The notes beneath the pieces were generated by a model. That model was not told the DNA's origin and made no database searches. It saw only the letters and a list, made by a program, of their open reading frames with translations. The translations under genes were made by a program, and so were the position numbers. From NCBI GenBank assembly GCA_014621425.1, contig JAANBB010000435.1, positions 1-33,070 on the forward strand: a stretch of 33,070 bases of DNA, in the 5' to 3' direction. Shown one piece after another: positions 1 through 11,439 of the stretch. Within the stretch, counting starts at the first letter, position 1. The number at the start of each line of letters is the position of its first letter. This stretch comes from Cylindrodendrum hubeiense. Taxonomy: Eukaryota; Ascomycota; Sordariomycetes; Hypocreales; Nectriaceae.

Positions 1-184
1 AGCCCGGGTGCTGCGGGTCGTCGAGCGGCGGCTGCTGTTTCTCCAGCCGTGGGGGCTGTTGCTTCTCTGACCGGGGCGGGTGCTGCTTCTCGGACCGCGA
101 GGGCTGCTGCTTCTCAGATCGGGGAGGCTGTTGTTGGGGCGATACGGGGGGTGCGTGTTGTTCGTCACGGGGAGCGTGTTGCAT
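1..184 (-). CDS. Partial Gln/Pro-rich repeat ORF, runs off the left edge
   Basis: On the minus strand an ATG at 184 opens a frame that stays open to base 1, giving 61 residues; an in-frame TAA lies about 50 nt upstream of the ATG, so this ATG could be the true start, although an upstream exon is possible. The product is low complexity: after MQHAPRDEQHAPP the unit (R/L)SEKQQPP or close variants recurs about four times, matching a 24-bp DNA repeat. Such Gln/Pro/Lys repeats are typical of disordered regions in fungal regulatory or cytoskeletal proteins, but no family can be assigned from this fragment. The 3' part lies outside the window. It may also be a chance frame through a minisatellite; the only support is that the repeat period is a multiple of three and the frame has no stop. 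Confidence 0.4.
   Translation of the reverse strand, partial: MQHAPRDEQHAPPVSPQQQPPRSEKQQPSRSEKQHPPRSEKQQPPRLEKQQPPLDDPQHPG
23..142. repeat. 24-bp tandem repeat, about five copies
   Basis: Imperfect 24-bp units sit at 23-46, 47-70, 71-94, 95-118 and 119-142, sharing the core GGCTGCTGCTTCTC on the plus strand. The period is a multiple of three, so copy-number change would keep the minus-strand frame open and change the protein by eight residues at a time. Confidence 0.85.
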
Positions 185-1337
185 GAGCGAGGGTCCAACA
201 CAGTAGTTGTGATGAAGTTTAGAGACGCTGGATTATTTGGGCGAGTTGAGGCACTAGTGGCGGTGTGTTGTGATATGGCTTTACAGGTTTGCTGGCTTAT
301 GACTCTGTGTTTCTGGATACCCACCTCATGCGTTGATGACATAAATTACGAGGACAGGGTTTGTGCTATACTCTTCGTATACTTTCAATAGATATTACGT
401 CCTATTAGTTCTATTCATCCTTTCGTCTATTTGTCCTACTCACCCCTCGCACAGCATCTGTGCCAAGGCATCACAACCTCTGCTGTCCAACCGGCCCATA
501 TCATCCCTCAGCTCATGGCTTGGGCGCCCAACTTTGCCACAGTGGTCACACATGCTCGCGCCGGTGCTACCTGATCAGCAGGTGCGATATTGGTGTAGTT
601 TATACGAGTGAGATGACAATGATTATCTGACGGAAGTGCCACACGGGAATTACCATGGAGGACTGAGTGCGTTTTTCATGTTGTGACAGAAATAAAGGTT
701 TCACGCTTAGATACTTATATAGATGCGGTACTAGCATCAATGTCATTGTTTATTGTGTTTTGATCGACTCTTCTCGAACTATGATTCTTTTGAGCACGGT
801 GTCTACCGGGTAGGTCACACAAGGATGTCCAAAATCGATCAACCTTAGTTACATGCAGATAATAGGAGAATGTAAACCGTCAGATCTAGAGGCGTAGAGA
901 TGGATTTGAAGGTATAACGAAGAATCTGATGGCTCAACACTTCGGCTATTGTGAAGAAGGATGTGACGTTGAGGTTGGTGGCGGAGATTGTTGAGCGGGA
1001 GATGCTTGAGTTTATAGGGAAGTTCTTTTTAAGGTGATTGATGAGAAACACAGCAAGTTCGGATTTGGTACTTATTATTTGTTATTCCTTAATCCTTAGG
1101 GAACATGTCTATGGGGCCCAAAAAGCGTAGCTAGACTGGTATCCTCATATTGTGATAGCAATGCTTCATCTCTCATGCTCGTAGCCACTCCACCTCGAGC
1201 GATGCCAACTCTCCAAAATCCGACCTCATAATTGCCACAAAAGAACACTCCACTGCAGCTAGGCAGATCATAGCAGTAAATCCTCTTTTGTTCATGTAAG
1301 AATCCATCCTTGCCCAACTGAAGACGCGAGGATACTT
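185..1337. other. Intergenic, no supported gene
   Basis: Only short frames without good starts or recognisable products occur here. Base composition becomes more AT-rich than the flanks from about 700 to 1090. No tRNA, transposon end or promoter could be supported. Confidence 0.5.
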
Positions 1338-2351
1338 CTATCCATCCAGGTCGATACATTCCGTATAGTCCCTTTTGATGGCGCACCTTCTCCTTGGCCT
1401 TTTTGAACACGTTTCCTCCGTCTCCGAGTCTGGCGTGCTTCGTTTGTTGGACGCACACTGCTGGAGGGAGTTTGAGGGATCAGGAGTAAAGGGCCATGTT
1501 CCGACTTGGGTCGCCGACGATGGATTAGGGTGCGTGCGTTTGCGAGATGTCTCCAAACCGGCGGTAGCGAGGTCGATGATGTTGTCCGACTGGGCCGTGT
1601 TCAACACTGGCCCCTTTCCCACCGATTCTACCTTGCTGTCCTTCAACCCCGCAGATTCGAGTGTCTTGCCTAGATTCTTAATTTGGGCGGTAACTTGGGT
1701 AAGTTTGAGGGTGTCGCATTTGATCTTGTGCGTCAGTTCCTTTTGGAGGACATCAAGATGTGCTTCTGCCTTGGCGGCAAGAGTCTGGGCAATTAAGGCG
1801 TTGGGGCTGGTGGCCTGGATTGGTCCCAGTGCTGTAATCTGTAGGAGGTGGGCTTGACCCATGGCCACGAGAAATCTGCAGATAGAAGCATTGGCTTGTT
1901 TATACGGGTTGAAGAATCTGACAGCCAAGATTTTTGCATGGGACGGGAGCATGTCGGCGATTTCCTCGCGTGTCGTAATTTTTCCGTCATAAAAAGCGAT
2001 AGCGGCCTCCTTCACGGAGTTGCTGACCTGAACTATAAGGCCACTGCCATAGTAAGGTCCACAGTAAGGCCCACAGCCGTTTATTAGGCGCATAACTTCG
2101 TTGAAGAGGTTTCCGAGTGGGTTGTCGGTGTCCGTTGACTCTGAGTGCCAGTCGTCGCTGAGACCGTGCAAGTTGAATTCATGCCGGAGGGCCCTGTATG
2201 CTTGTTTCTGGTCCCATTCTTCCTCAACGAAATCGCCGCTGCATGGAAGTAGTTTGTGACCGATGGGGTCCAGGGCGGGTCCGGGGCCTAAGCTGCTGAG
2301 ACTGAGGCGAGTTGGGCTGATCTTGGGGAGTCCAGTTTTGGCTGGCTCCAT
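1338..2351 (-). CDS. Hypothetical coiled-coil protein with basic C-terminal tail
   Basis: I do not recognise this 337-residue product. The frame extends further upstream, but the first methionine in a sensible context is at 2351 (MEPAKTGLPKISPTR), preceded in frame by a sequence that looks like an untranslated leader. Visible features are a Ser/Leu/Pro-rich N-terminus, a central, apparently folded segment (about residues 60-190) containing an odd GCGPYCGPYYGSG stretch, a predicted helix or coiled coil rich in Ala, Lys, Gln and Leu (about 190-240), then a polar, low-complexity region and a basic cluster SKRPRRRCAIKRD near the end that resembles a nuclear localisation signal. There is no intron inside the frame. 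The order, coiled coil followed by a basic tail, would fit a nuclear or chromatin-associated protein, but that is inference. Possibly a lineage-specific gene. Confidence 0.6.
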   Translation of the reverse strand: MEPAKTGLPKISPTRLSLSSLGPGPALDPIGHKLLPCSGDFVEEEWDQKQAYRALRHEFNLHGLSDDWHSESTDTDNPLGNLFNEVMRLINGCGPYCGPYYGSGLIVQVSNSVKEAAIAFYDGKITTREEIADMLPSHAKILAVRFFNPYKQANASICRFLVAMGQAHLLQITALGPIQATSPNALIAQTLAAKAEAHLDVLQKELTHKIKCDTLKLTQVTAQIKNLGKTLESAGLKDSKVESVGKGPVLNTAQSDNIIDLATAGLETSRKRTHPNPSSATQVGTWPFTPDPSNSLQQCASNKRSTPDSETEETCSKRPRRRCAIKRDYTECIDLDG

Positions 2352-5300
2352 TGTGGAGTAGTTGAGTGATGGCTCGTCTGGGTGTGTATGATGAAGAAAT
2401 GATGAGAGGAGGAAGAAAATCTCTTGGTCAGTCAAGGAGTGAGAGACGATCGCACACGATTGAAGGCGAAAATGCAACGCTTTGTCGCTTTGGCTAAAGG
2501 TGCATGGTTGAGGTTGGTTGGGAGCTGTCGGGCGAAGCCTGGGAACTTTGTAAGGGTGTTTGGAAGATGAATGATGCGGAAAGTGATGAATCAGGGGGTT
2601 TGCTTACCGTTTGCCGTTTGTGGACTGTCATTCGTTGTCTATTGTTCGTTGCTTATGTTGTTTCGTTTGTTGCCCGTTCGCTGCCCGTTTGTTGTTAGTG
2701 AGGCTTGCAACCAGCCGTGGCAAAACCCCGCCACATCCTTATTCCCTTACGGGAAAACCCCTCTGGATGAGAGATCGAGTACAGTGTATTGGTATGTATC
2801 AATCGTGTGAGATACGTCATAATTGGGGTCTCAGTTTCGGGTTCATAAGTACACCATTGAAGTAATTGAATGGGGAGTTCGTCCAAGCACAAGACCAAAA
2901 CTCCTCGCTATGTAATTGATTTGAAAGGGTTTTTTTTTTGAGAAGAGCTCGGTTTAAAAAGACCAACACTGGGATGAGCGCAACTATTCTTCACTCGGCT
3001 ATAGGATTTATGGTTGGCTAGAAGCGCTGTCTGTTTGAGAAGGCAAGCCTCAGGGCGCAACAGTGTGAGCGTAACATGCGCTAGCACATGAAGTTCACGG
3101 AGCGCACTCCTAGATAGCTGAATATATCAATGGTTATTTAATAAAGGTTGAAGGGCAGCCGTGGTTTGTTCTTTTAATATTTCTGCTGAATCTAAGCCCC
3201 ATGCAGGAGGTGGCACCAAGAGACACCAAGAAAATTCCGACAGTGAACGCATGCCGCACCTTGGGATGCCTCGTTTGGAGATTTCAATGTGATGCATTGA
3301 AAACAAAAGCCACCATTTTGTGGCGTAAATACATGGCTGTGCTCTAATGTTACTGTTGACCTGTTTATACCCGCAAGATCAAGGACAACCACCACGCCTC
3401 AGCCTAAATCCGCAACCACGTGAAAGAGATCTCAGCAAAATGTACGACCCGGGGAAAAGATACATTTGTACAATACCCCTCTTATTCCAGCTCATGAAAT
3501 CCCGATTTTTTCTCTAGCCGAGCAACTCTGCCCGCTCACATGATGGGATGGCCAAGCCGAGAGGAGAAGCCATAATGCCGAGGGACTGCGACACTGCCTT
3601 GGCTAAATATCAGCTGTCATTGGAGTTTGTGCTGACCGCGGGATTGAGACATGCCAGATGGTCGAAGCCCCTCAATACAGATCAAGTTTATGCCTCGAAC
3701 CTCGGAGAATGTCAAGGCTGTTCAGCTCCCAGTAGCCGAAGTGTTTACATTGATGCCTGTCCACCTTGGACACTATTGCTGGCCTATGTTGGCTGCACGA
3801 CTCAATAGCTTGCTGGTATCTTTAGGTTCTTTTTGCCAATGCACATGCTGCAGAGGTATGTACAACCTCATCAGACCTATACCCTTACCCAGACTCAATC
3901 AAATTGGCCGTCCTCTTGATCATCCAAACGCCTCCAAACAAATTGGATGTCTCATGAAGGTCATCACAAGGAAACCCAATTCCTCACCCCCAAAACATCC
4001 CACACTCTCACTACCACCCCACGCAGACATGGCTTCACATGACATGAACCATCCCACGATGCCACTCGGCACTTACGCCGCCTCTGACGTTGACCTCCTG
4101 CACGCGTCGCCTGATCCATCATACGACACCCTCAACCACCACCCGTCCTCACCCACCACCACAGGGCTGAGTGCCACACAACCCCTTGCCTAGACTACAC
4201 CGGCACTGCGGTGAAACCCTCCGACATGGAAGCACCTGCGTACGCCGAACACATAGCAGCTTGGCCTGCAGGCTGCCGTCCCCCGGCCCCCTGCACATAC
4301 AGGCAGCCAGGGGCTGGGCCTTATTTTCGTTTACCGCCTCAGTAATTCAATCAAGTCCCATTTATTCAGTGCCTTTCCCTGGATCCTCCTATGCCGCTCG
4401 GGTTCTATGTCAGGTCTCCAGTATAAATCGGCGCCGGGAAAAGCCGGCGTCAGGCTCGAACCACGGCAGATCGGAAAGGACCGGAGTCGCATGGGCCCAG
4501 CCGCGGACATTGTAGGGAAATCCCACAGAGCAGCCAAGCAAATTTGTCTGGGAAGGCATGTGCGTTACCCGTGGATTTACGTACAAGTCTAGACGCGCAA
4601 GTGAAGCGCCCAATGGCACCACATGGAGTGGACGCCGCACTGGCCTGTGTCTCTTAGCCCGAATGCCATCGAACTCAACCCGGTCCCGGCTCCGGTCCGG
4701 TTCACGGCGCACGGAATCGGCGCCCGAAACACCTTTTTGTCTAGAAAGCTATGTCCTACAGCAGTCGGGCAGTGGGGATGACTCTGGGGTGCTCGTTTTT
4801 CGTGCAACGGCCCCACGGCGCGGCCGGTGTAGGCGCAAGAAGAGTGTGGGTGACTGTGCCCGGTGCGTGGGAGGGTGGCGAGAGAAGCCGACTCCGACGA
4901 CGGGAACGGGCGATGCTGCCGGGGCCGGCAAGAAGCCGACTGGGCAGGAATTCAAGGTGCCCTGGACCGGCCGAGTCGGGACGGACTGGGGGTTGTGTGT
5001 AGATGCTCCGGCGCCGGTGGGAGAAGGTATGACGTGGATGCTGGATTTGAAGTCGTCCAGACTGGTCTCGAAGTCATCTAGAACCTCTGGGAAGGTGAGT
5101 GCTAGCATCGGGTTTGGGTTTAGGCACAGGAGTCAATGGACTGGACAAGGTTATGTAACTTTTTATTTATTTTGAATTCAATATTTGAAAATCGCCATGC
5201 TTAACGCCGTGCTCCTCGCGTGCTGTTAAAGCACCTAGGTAGGTATATGTCTATGCAGAGAAAGGCGTTGATGCCAGTCAAGTTAACAGAAAAGAACGGA

Positions 5301-5735
5301 GCTCGAATCGGTCTCCGTAATCCAAGGATACTCGCTTTTGACACCCTGGTTTTCACCCTCTCACCACTTCTAGCCTTCTCCATAGCCTCTTACAGCTGCC
5401 GGATCCAGACCAACTCTTGTTTGCCTCCCCTGGGATGGTACCGTAGTTGCCCCCCGTTGGCCGATGAAGAAGAACAACCAGCCATACTGCGAAGGATGCT
5501 TCGCTTCTCTAAGCTGGCCATCTGGGAGTCCTGTATAGTCGTCCTGAAACATTGTGCACTATCCAGTACACATCGCCGTCTCCGCTGTGCGCGGTGTCTT
5601 CATACTCGTCGCCTTGGGGGGTTGTGCTCCAGGCAGTGTCCCCACCTCATCGCTCTTAAGCGTGATTGTGTGTTATCGTTCATTCAGCCAATTCGTCCCG
5701 CCTCCCCATGTCCCCATCATCCAGGGATGGGGCAT
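2352..5735. other. Long intergenic stretch, no supported gene
   Basis: About 3.4 kb with no frame I can defend. From about 2600 to 2700 there is a GTTTG/GTTGC-rich low-complexity run; a T10 tract lies near 2930; 2930-3540 is relatively AT-rich and 4170-5100 GC-rich. Several open frames at 3548-5175 lack family resemblance and overlap each other on both strands, so I treat them as chance. A short perfect inverted repeat GTGGC/GCCAC sits near 2716-2733 but is too small to call a transposon end. Confidence 0.5.
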
Positions 5736-6255
5736 TTAGCCGACGAGGGCAGCACCGCCAGACTCAATGGCCTCGATCTCGGCGGCGCTGAGGGCAGCGC
5801 GGCGGAAGCGAGCGGGGAGCTCAGAGACATCAAAGGCAGTGCCATGGGGAGCGCTGACGGGGCCGAGGCTGGAGCCGGAGGCACCACCAATTCCACCGTC
5901 GAGGCGGATGGTCTTCTGGAGGGGACCGTGCTGCTGGGCGTGGTCGCGGTAGGAGCTGAAGGAGGTGTGCTTGGAGGAGGCTGAGCCGCTACCGTAGAGG
6001 GTGAAGTCCTCGGGGAGGCTACCGGTGGGAGAAGCGGGGTGAGGCTTGGGAGTGTGGTCGATGTTGGCTGGGAGAGACATTGTGTTAGCAGGGTACGAGG
6101 GGATGTTGACAGATGTCCGGCTGTTGGCCAGGCAAGAGAGCCGCGGAAGTGGTTGAGGACATACCAGGGATGGTGCGAGGACCGATGAACTTGATGAGAG
6201 GAGTGCGCTCGGCGTGCACAGCAGCCTGGCGAAGAGCTCGAGTAGCGGAGAACAT
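5736..6255 (-). CDS. KGD4: 2-oxoglutarate dehydrogenase complex subunit Kgd4 (Ymr31 / MRPS36 family), mitochondrial
   Basis: Two coding exons, 6165-6255 and 5736-6067, are joined across a 97-nt GT-AG intron (donor GTATGT, acceptor CTCCCAG, phase 1) to give 140 residues. The product starts MFSATRALRQAAVHAERTP, a basic amphipathic mitochondrial presequence, followed by LIKFIGPRTIP, then the HTPKPHPASPTG motif and an HGPLQKTI segment, and ends with the highly typical ELPARF...LSAAEIEAIESGGA block. This family was first listed as mitochondrial ribosomal protein Ymr31; it is known to act as Kgd4, which recruits the E3 dihydrolipoamide dehydrogenase to the E1-E2 core of 2-oxoglutarate dehydrogenase in the matrix. 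Length is usual for filamentous fungi. An internal methionine just before the acceptor could make a second-exon-only frame look like a gene, but that would lose the targeting sequence and the IKFIG motif. Confidence 0.9.
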
Positions 6256-7161
6256 GGCGACGGTGGGTGGTTTTGTGGTGGTTTTGTGGAGGGCTGTGGT
6301 TGAGGAAGCGAGGATGGAAGATGCCGGGAGACGCGGGAAAATTAGGTAGAGTCGGCTTAATCGAGAGAGCGCGGGCGAGTAGAGGCGACGGGAGCCGAGA
6401 TTTGGAATCGGGAATTGGAGATTGGATGAGTGGACGAGGGAGCAGCAATTAATCGATGGAAGCCGTTTGCTTGCTTGAGGACAGCTGACTTGAGTGAGTG
6501 AATGGTGAGTGAAGAGTGAAGAGTGAAGAAGAGCGAGAAAGGGTGCGGTGGGATGGACGGGAATGGGCGTGATTTGTATATGAGGAATTTTTCCCGCTGC
6601 CTACGACTCGAGGAGCTCACCTCGCCATATTTTTCTGCGTCGGTTGGGCTGGGCGAGCTAAAAGCTGGAGCCACTCCTCCTTCGCAGTGCACTAACTACG
6701 TAGTAGTTCGGCGGTCCCAGCCCAGTTCCCAGCCCAGTTCCCACTGCAACAGCCAAGCCAAGCAGCCCCAAAAACGCCAACAGCGCCTGAAAACCCAGGG
6801 CCGATGCAGGGCCTACAGGGGACGCCACAACAGCCCACCCCAGCACCCCAGCCCACCCACCACGTTTACCCACTCTGACTCTGTACGACGCTCGTTCTCA
6901 ACCTCTCCCCACGCGTCCAGGCCAACCACGCAACAAACACGCACCAAACCACGGTGCGGGTGGAGCTCCTCTCCCAGGCAGAGTTGCACCGAGCGAAACG
7001 CCATTGAGCAACCACCATCCGGAGACGGAGCGGAGCGGAGCGGACAAGGGATGGGGGCCGCCGCCATGGGGACGCTGCGTCAGAGAGCGAATGGCGTGTA
7101 ATCGGCGGGCAGAACCGAAGCTGCATTGGGAGTCTGGAACTGCAACTTGCATGTGGGATGA

Positions 7162-7213
7162 GATGGGCATGCGATGGGCCTGGCGATGGGCCTGCAATGG
7201 GCATGCAATACGC
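7162..7213. repeat. Degenerate GATGGGC(A/C)TG repeats
   Basis: Four to five consecutive imperfect units of 11-12 bp (GATGGGCATGC, GATGGGCCTGGC, GATGGGCCTGC, AATGGGCATGC) lie head to tail. No coding interpretation is supported. Confidence 0.6.
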
Positions 7214-7344
7214 ATCCTGGCCACTGGACAACGTCTGCCGATCCGACGAGTAAGCATCCCATGATTCCTGGTTCGGGCAGAGATTTCTGATGGATGCCAT
7301 GCCCTGACGCCCAAGGACAGTCCGAGGGCACATGGGAATCATCA

Positions 7345-7390
7345 CACACACACATACACGTACACGCGCATGTACACTCATACACACCAC
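7345..7390. repeat. CA/TG-rich alternating purine-pyrimidine tract
   Basis: The tract contains (CA) runs, ACACGTACACGCGCATGTACAC and further CA steps, mostly alternating purine and pyrimidine, a composition known to favour Z-DNA. It lies in the gene-poor spacer. Confidence 0.55.
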
Positions 7391-8866
7391 ATCATGGGCT
7401 TGCTAGACACTTCGCGAGCCGAACCTCGGAGCAGCCCCTGGGCCGTCCTCCCACGCCCTACGGATACGCCATGATGCCATTTCCGTGCCGCCGTCAAACC
7501 GCGCAACCCACCGTCGACGCCTTGCGCCCTTTCACCTCCAGCAGTAGTGCATGTTTTGCCTTCCGCCATCCCCGGTCCGTGCCTTTGGTGGTGGGATGGA
7601 ATATGTGTGGTAGCAGACTTTTTTTTTCTCCCTGGTGCTAATGGACAGACGGAGAGATGAATCGATGGATGGATGGGTGAATGGGTGGGTGAGCGACGGA
7701 CTGCCCGTTGTCAATCCACACACACCATTATCTCCTCTGCCCTGACCACCCACCCCTCACGACCCCTCCTCCTGCTCCTCATCACAGACCTACAGTACTA
7801 GCACTCCCGTTCCTGCGGGAAACCGCCTCGTTGAATCCAACTGCAGGGTGTTTCGCGGGGGGGGATTATTGCCGCTTTCAGCAAGCGTGTCTCTCAGCTC
7901 GCGGGGGTGGTTGGTTTGCGGTCGGGCGGGTGGTTGTAGACGGGCATATGGGCGTCTGTGTTGGCCTTGTCACCCCCGAAACTCTGAAGAAGACACCTCC
8001 ACCCGGCGGATGGGAATGTTTGAGATGGGCGTATGGCACTCAATTGCATCTACCGGCATCTCAACTCCGATGATGCCGCGTTGCATCTTTCCGTTGAGGC
8101 AAAGGCAGATTCGCCTCAGGGTCACCACCGACATCCAGCTCCCAGTTCACGGCGTGGCCACCGACGTAATTAACCACTTACGTAGCATTCGTTAGTACTA
8201 CTGTTTGGACTCCAGTTGGCCTTAGATGCCGCCGCATGCGGAGCACACTAGTCGCTGCTCCCCGTAGTCCCGGACAGACTGCTGCTAACGCTCCAGAGGT
8301 CGCGCGCCGGGCATCCGAACGAGACGCTTCCTGCTGCCTTGGCCCGGTCGGTCTTAGTGCACGTGTTGCGGGTGTACGGGGTAATAAGCTTTGACAATCG
8401 CGCAGCGAGTTAGGGAGCGGCGCGCTCGAGGTGATTGATAATCTGGTTGATGAATGCTTTTCGATCGCACATCAACCCTATCTCCAGACTCCACCGCGAG
8501 AGAGCCCCGGACTTTGTAGATGGGTCCGACACTACTATGTCCGTAGTGCAGCGGCCAGAGGTCCGGATCGCTGATGATAACATCTACATAGTAAAGGGGC
8601 ATGCATCCCCTCTCTAATTCACTTCAATCGGCGGAGGGCCCCGAGACGGCCAGCATGAGAGTGCGCTGCAGCTTCGCATGGACCCCCGCTCATCCGACAA
8701 AAACGCAATTGCAATACTCATGAGACATGACGTCTGGTTTTCCCCTGGCGCGACTTTGATATCTCTACGGTCGGTGACGCGGTCGCCCGGTTTTGGGCCA
8801 ATCCCTGCGGCGACGGAGGCTATGACAGATTGACATTACCACAGCACCGTCGAGCGACTATCTCCA

Positions 8867-8908
8867 CCTCCACACACACACCTCCACACACACACCTCCA
8901 CACACACA
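8867..8908. repeat. 14-bp CA minisatellite, three perfect copies
   Basis: The unit CCTCCACACACACA is present at 8867-8880, 8881-8894 and 8895-8908 without a mismatch. A long open frame across it only reflects the repeat (His/Thr/Pro-rich translation). Confidence 0.9.
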
Positions 8909-10163
8909 CCTCGCGAACCCACACGAGCGCCTCACAGACGCCTCAGAGGCTCTGGAGAGGAGAAGAGAGCTCCGACTTGGAACAACTGCACGGCACCCAT
9001 GCCCGCATGCGCAGTCCCCACCACGTGAACACCACCGATGCTACGGCGACCACACCTCCCGCCCGTAAGCCAGGAACGCCGACAGCGAAGACAACCTCCG
9101 GGGATTTATCGGGGAGGCACATGCCCTTTGTCCCGGATCGTTTCTCCAGCTCGGGATTCACAGAAATGCACCCCACGACGCACAAGCATAAGCACAAGTG
9201 CAGGCACATGTCTGCCTGACCTGCTCGACACCCTCAGCGACGACGCCCACATGCAGAATCACGGCGGCGCATGGGCAGAAGAAAAAAACCCAACACCCAC
9301 CCACGGTTCCCTTCCGGACCTGGGCCGTTTCGCCCGCTTTTGCCCTTTCCACTCTCTCCGGTCGGCGGTGGGCCAGCACCGGCATCGGGGGTCATTACAC
9401 GGCACGGACGCGTTTTTGCATTTGTGACGTGACTGTCGAGGGAGGGGCTCTCTCCTCTCTCCCCTCTCCCTCCCATGCCTGTGGCTCGTGCCCTAAGCCC
9501 ACCTTAGTAATCTCCGTCCACTTAGTAGCTGGCGGGATGACGGGAGGGCATGGGGACCAGTCCGACCAGCTATTAATCGATAGCTCCTCACGGGCGCAAA
9601 GAATGTGCAAAGATGAGGTAGATACGTACGTAGGCGGTGCACTGTTTAATACCGTATGAGAGTGCATTCTTCAACGGCCACGACCGGCATTCCCTCCCTT
9701 CTATTGTTCTCCAGAATCCGCCTCTCGACCATCCAGACGCACCCGCACAGACATGTGTGTTTCTCTAACTCCCTCCATACCTCTCCGCATCCCTGCGATA
9801 AGATATAGAAACACCTAGAGAGCCAATCAACTCGGCTTAATCTGTTGCTCTCCGCGGTCCTCTGGGGAAGAAAAAGTTCGTCCAACCAATGGAACCAATC
9901 CCAACAGCTTGAGAATTCCTCGTCCCCCGCGTGCCCACAAAAAAGTTGGCGGGTGGTCCGTGACTCTGACGACTTCTTGACCGGCTGGCTGTGTGACGCA
10001 TTGCATCGCATCTCGCTCTGATAGAGACCTGATCTTTTGCCCAAAACCTCTGCCCAACCTCACCTGCAACTTCCAATTCGTCTCACGCGCATATTCCCGC
10101 CTTAGCCCGCTTCCCGCATCCTTCATCCCGCCCCCATTCTATTCGCAATAATCGTCTGCAGCC

Positions 10164-11404
10164 ATGGTCTGTCTCTAGCTCCAAGCCTGAGGGCAGCATG
10201 CTCTGGGGTGGTGGATTCACCGGTAGGGCCGTCGTCTGATACGTCACTCGCTTTTAGGCGGCCTCGACCCTCTCATGGTCAAGCACAACGAGAGGATCTT
10301 CTTCGATCGTGTGCTCTACAAGCAGAACATCCTTGGCAGCATTGCCTTTGCCCGCGCCAACGCCAAGAATGGCATCATCACTTAGAAGGAGTTTAAAGAA
10401 CTCGAGAAGGGTCTTCTCCAGGTCCAGAACGAGTGGGAGACTGGTACTTTCACCATCATCTCCGGTGTAGACGTACGTTGTTTTCCATTGCACCCTGGCT
10501 TTATCTCAGCGGCTTCCCAATTGACAACAAGTCTAACAAGTAGCAGGAGGACATTCACACTGCTAACGAGCGCTGACTGGGCGAGATCATCGGCAAGAAC
10601 ATCGCCGGCAAGCTCCACACCGGCCGTAGCCGCAATGAGCAGGTTGTCTGCGACATGCGCATGTGGCTTCGCGACGAGCTCCGCAAGATCGACGAACAGC
10701 TCACCAGCTTCCTTAAGCTGATGGCTGCCCGTGCCGAGAGCGAGATTGATTACCTCATGCCCGGATACACCCACCTGCAGCGTGCCCAGCCTGTCCGCTG
10801 GAGCCACTGGATGATCTCCTACGGATTTGCCTTCGCCAACGACCTGGAGCGCCTCCGTGAGGTTATCAAACGCATCAACCGAAGCCCTCTCGGCGCCGGT
10901 GCCCTTGCTGGCAACCCCTTCGGTATTGACCACGATATGATGACTGAGGAGCTGGGCTTCGAGGGTATCCTGTGGAACTCCATGGGCGCCGTTGCCGACC
11001 GTGATTTCGTCTCTGAGACCCTCCAGTGGGGCTCCATACTCATGCAGCACATCTCCCGCTGGACTGAGGATCTCATCATCTACTCCACCGCTGAGTTCGA
11101 TTTCGTCCGCCTTGCTGATGCCTACTCCACCGGTAGCTCTCTCATGCCCCAGGGCCGACAGCCTCAAGCTTCTCCGTGGCAAGAGCGGCCGTGCCTTTTG
11201 GCCAGATGGCCGGCCTCATGGATGACCCAGAAGGGTCTCCCCAGCACCTACAACAAGGATCTTCTCGAGCCCATGATGGACCACGTCAGGACCGTTTCCG
11301 ACAGTATCCAGATTGCGGACGGTGTTCTGTCTACTTTCACTGCTAACCCTGAGACGATGTAGGCTTCCCTCGACCCTTTCATGCTCGCCACCGATGTTGT
11401 TGAC

Positions 11405-11439
<35 letters not shown>

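Larger units (their letters stand above)
6256..10163. other. Gene-poor spacer with many short repeats
   Basis: About 3.9 kb upstream of KGD4 on one side and of the argininosuccinate lyase remnant on the other. It holds simple-sequence runs (GAGTGAA around 6495-6530, CCCAGCCCAGTT twice near 6715-6745, GGAGC near 7020-7045, GATGGGC units at 7162-7213, CA/TG-rich 7345-7390, GATGG around 7660-7695, CA minisatellite 8867-8908). Open frames here translate repeats or low-complexity sequence and have no recognisable product. The first few hundred bases before 6255 presumably hold the KGD4 promoter, but I cannot name an element. Confidence 0.5.

Noticed and set aside
2700..2800. Transposon end suggested by GTGGC/GCCAC and a helicase-like feel of the translated frames
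   Set aside because: The inverted repeat is only five bases and no target-site duplication or transposase similarity is visible.
3651..4193. 180-residue open frame and a shorter Met-started frame at 4029
   Set aside because: Low-complexity His/Pro/Thr composition, overlapping alternatives in other frames, no recognisable motif.
4425..4470. Possible tRNA (hairpin plus GGCTCGAACC)
   Set aside because: No T-stem pairing around the GTTCGA-like sequence, no acceptor stem, no anticodon arm.
5220..5984. Open frame of 254 residues on the plus strand
   Set aside because: It overlaps the KGD4 second exon antisense, has no family resemblance, and its C-terminal Gly/Ala-rich part is only the mirror of KGD4 codons.
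8830..9219. 129-residue His/Thr-rich open frame
   Set aside because: Mostly a translation of the 14-bp CA minisatellite and neighbouring CA-rich DNA.
10383..11362. Stop-codon reassignment as an explanation for TAG and TGA in the lyase copy
   Set aside because: The same copy also has frameshifts and missing active-site codons, and other genes in the window use normal stops.
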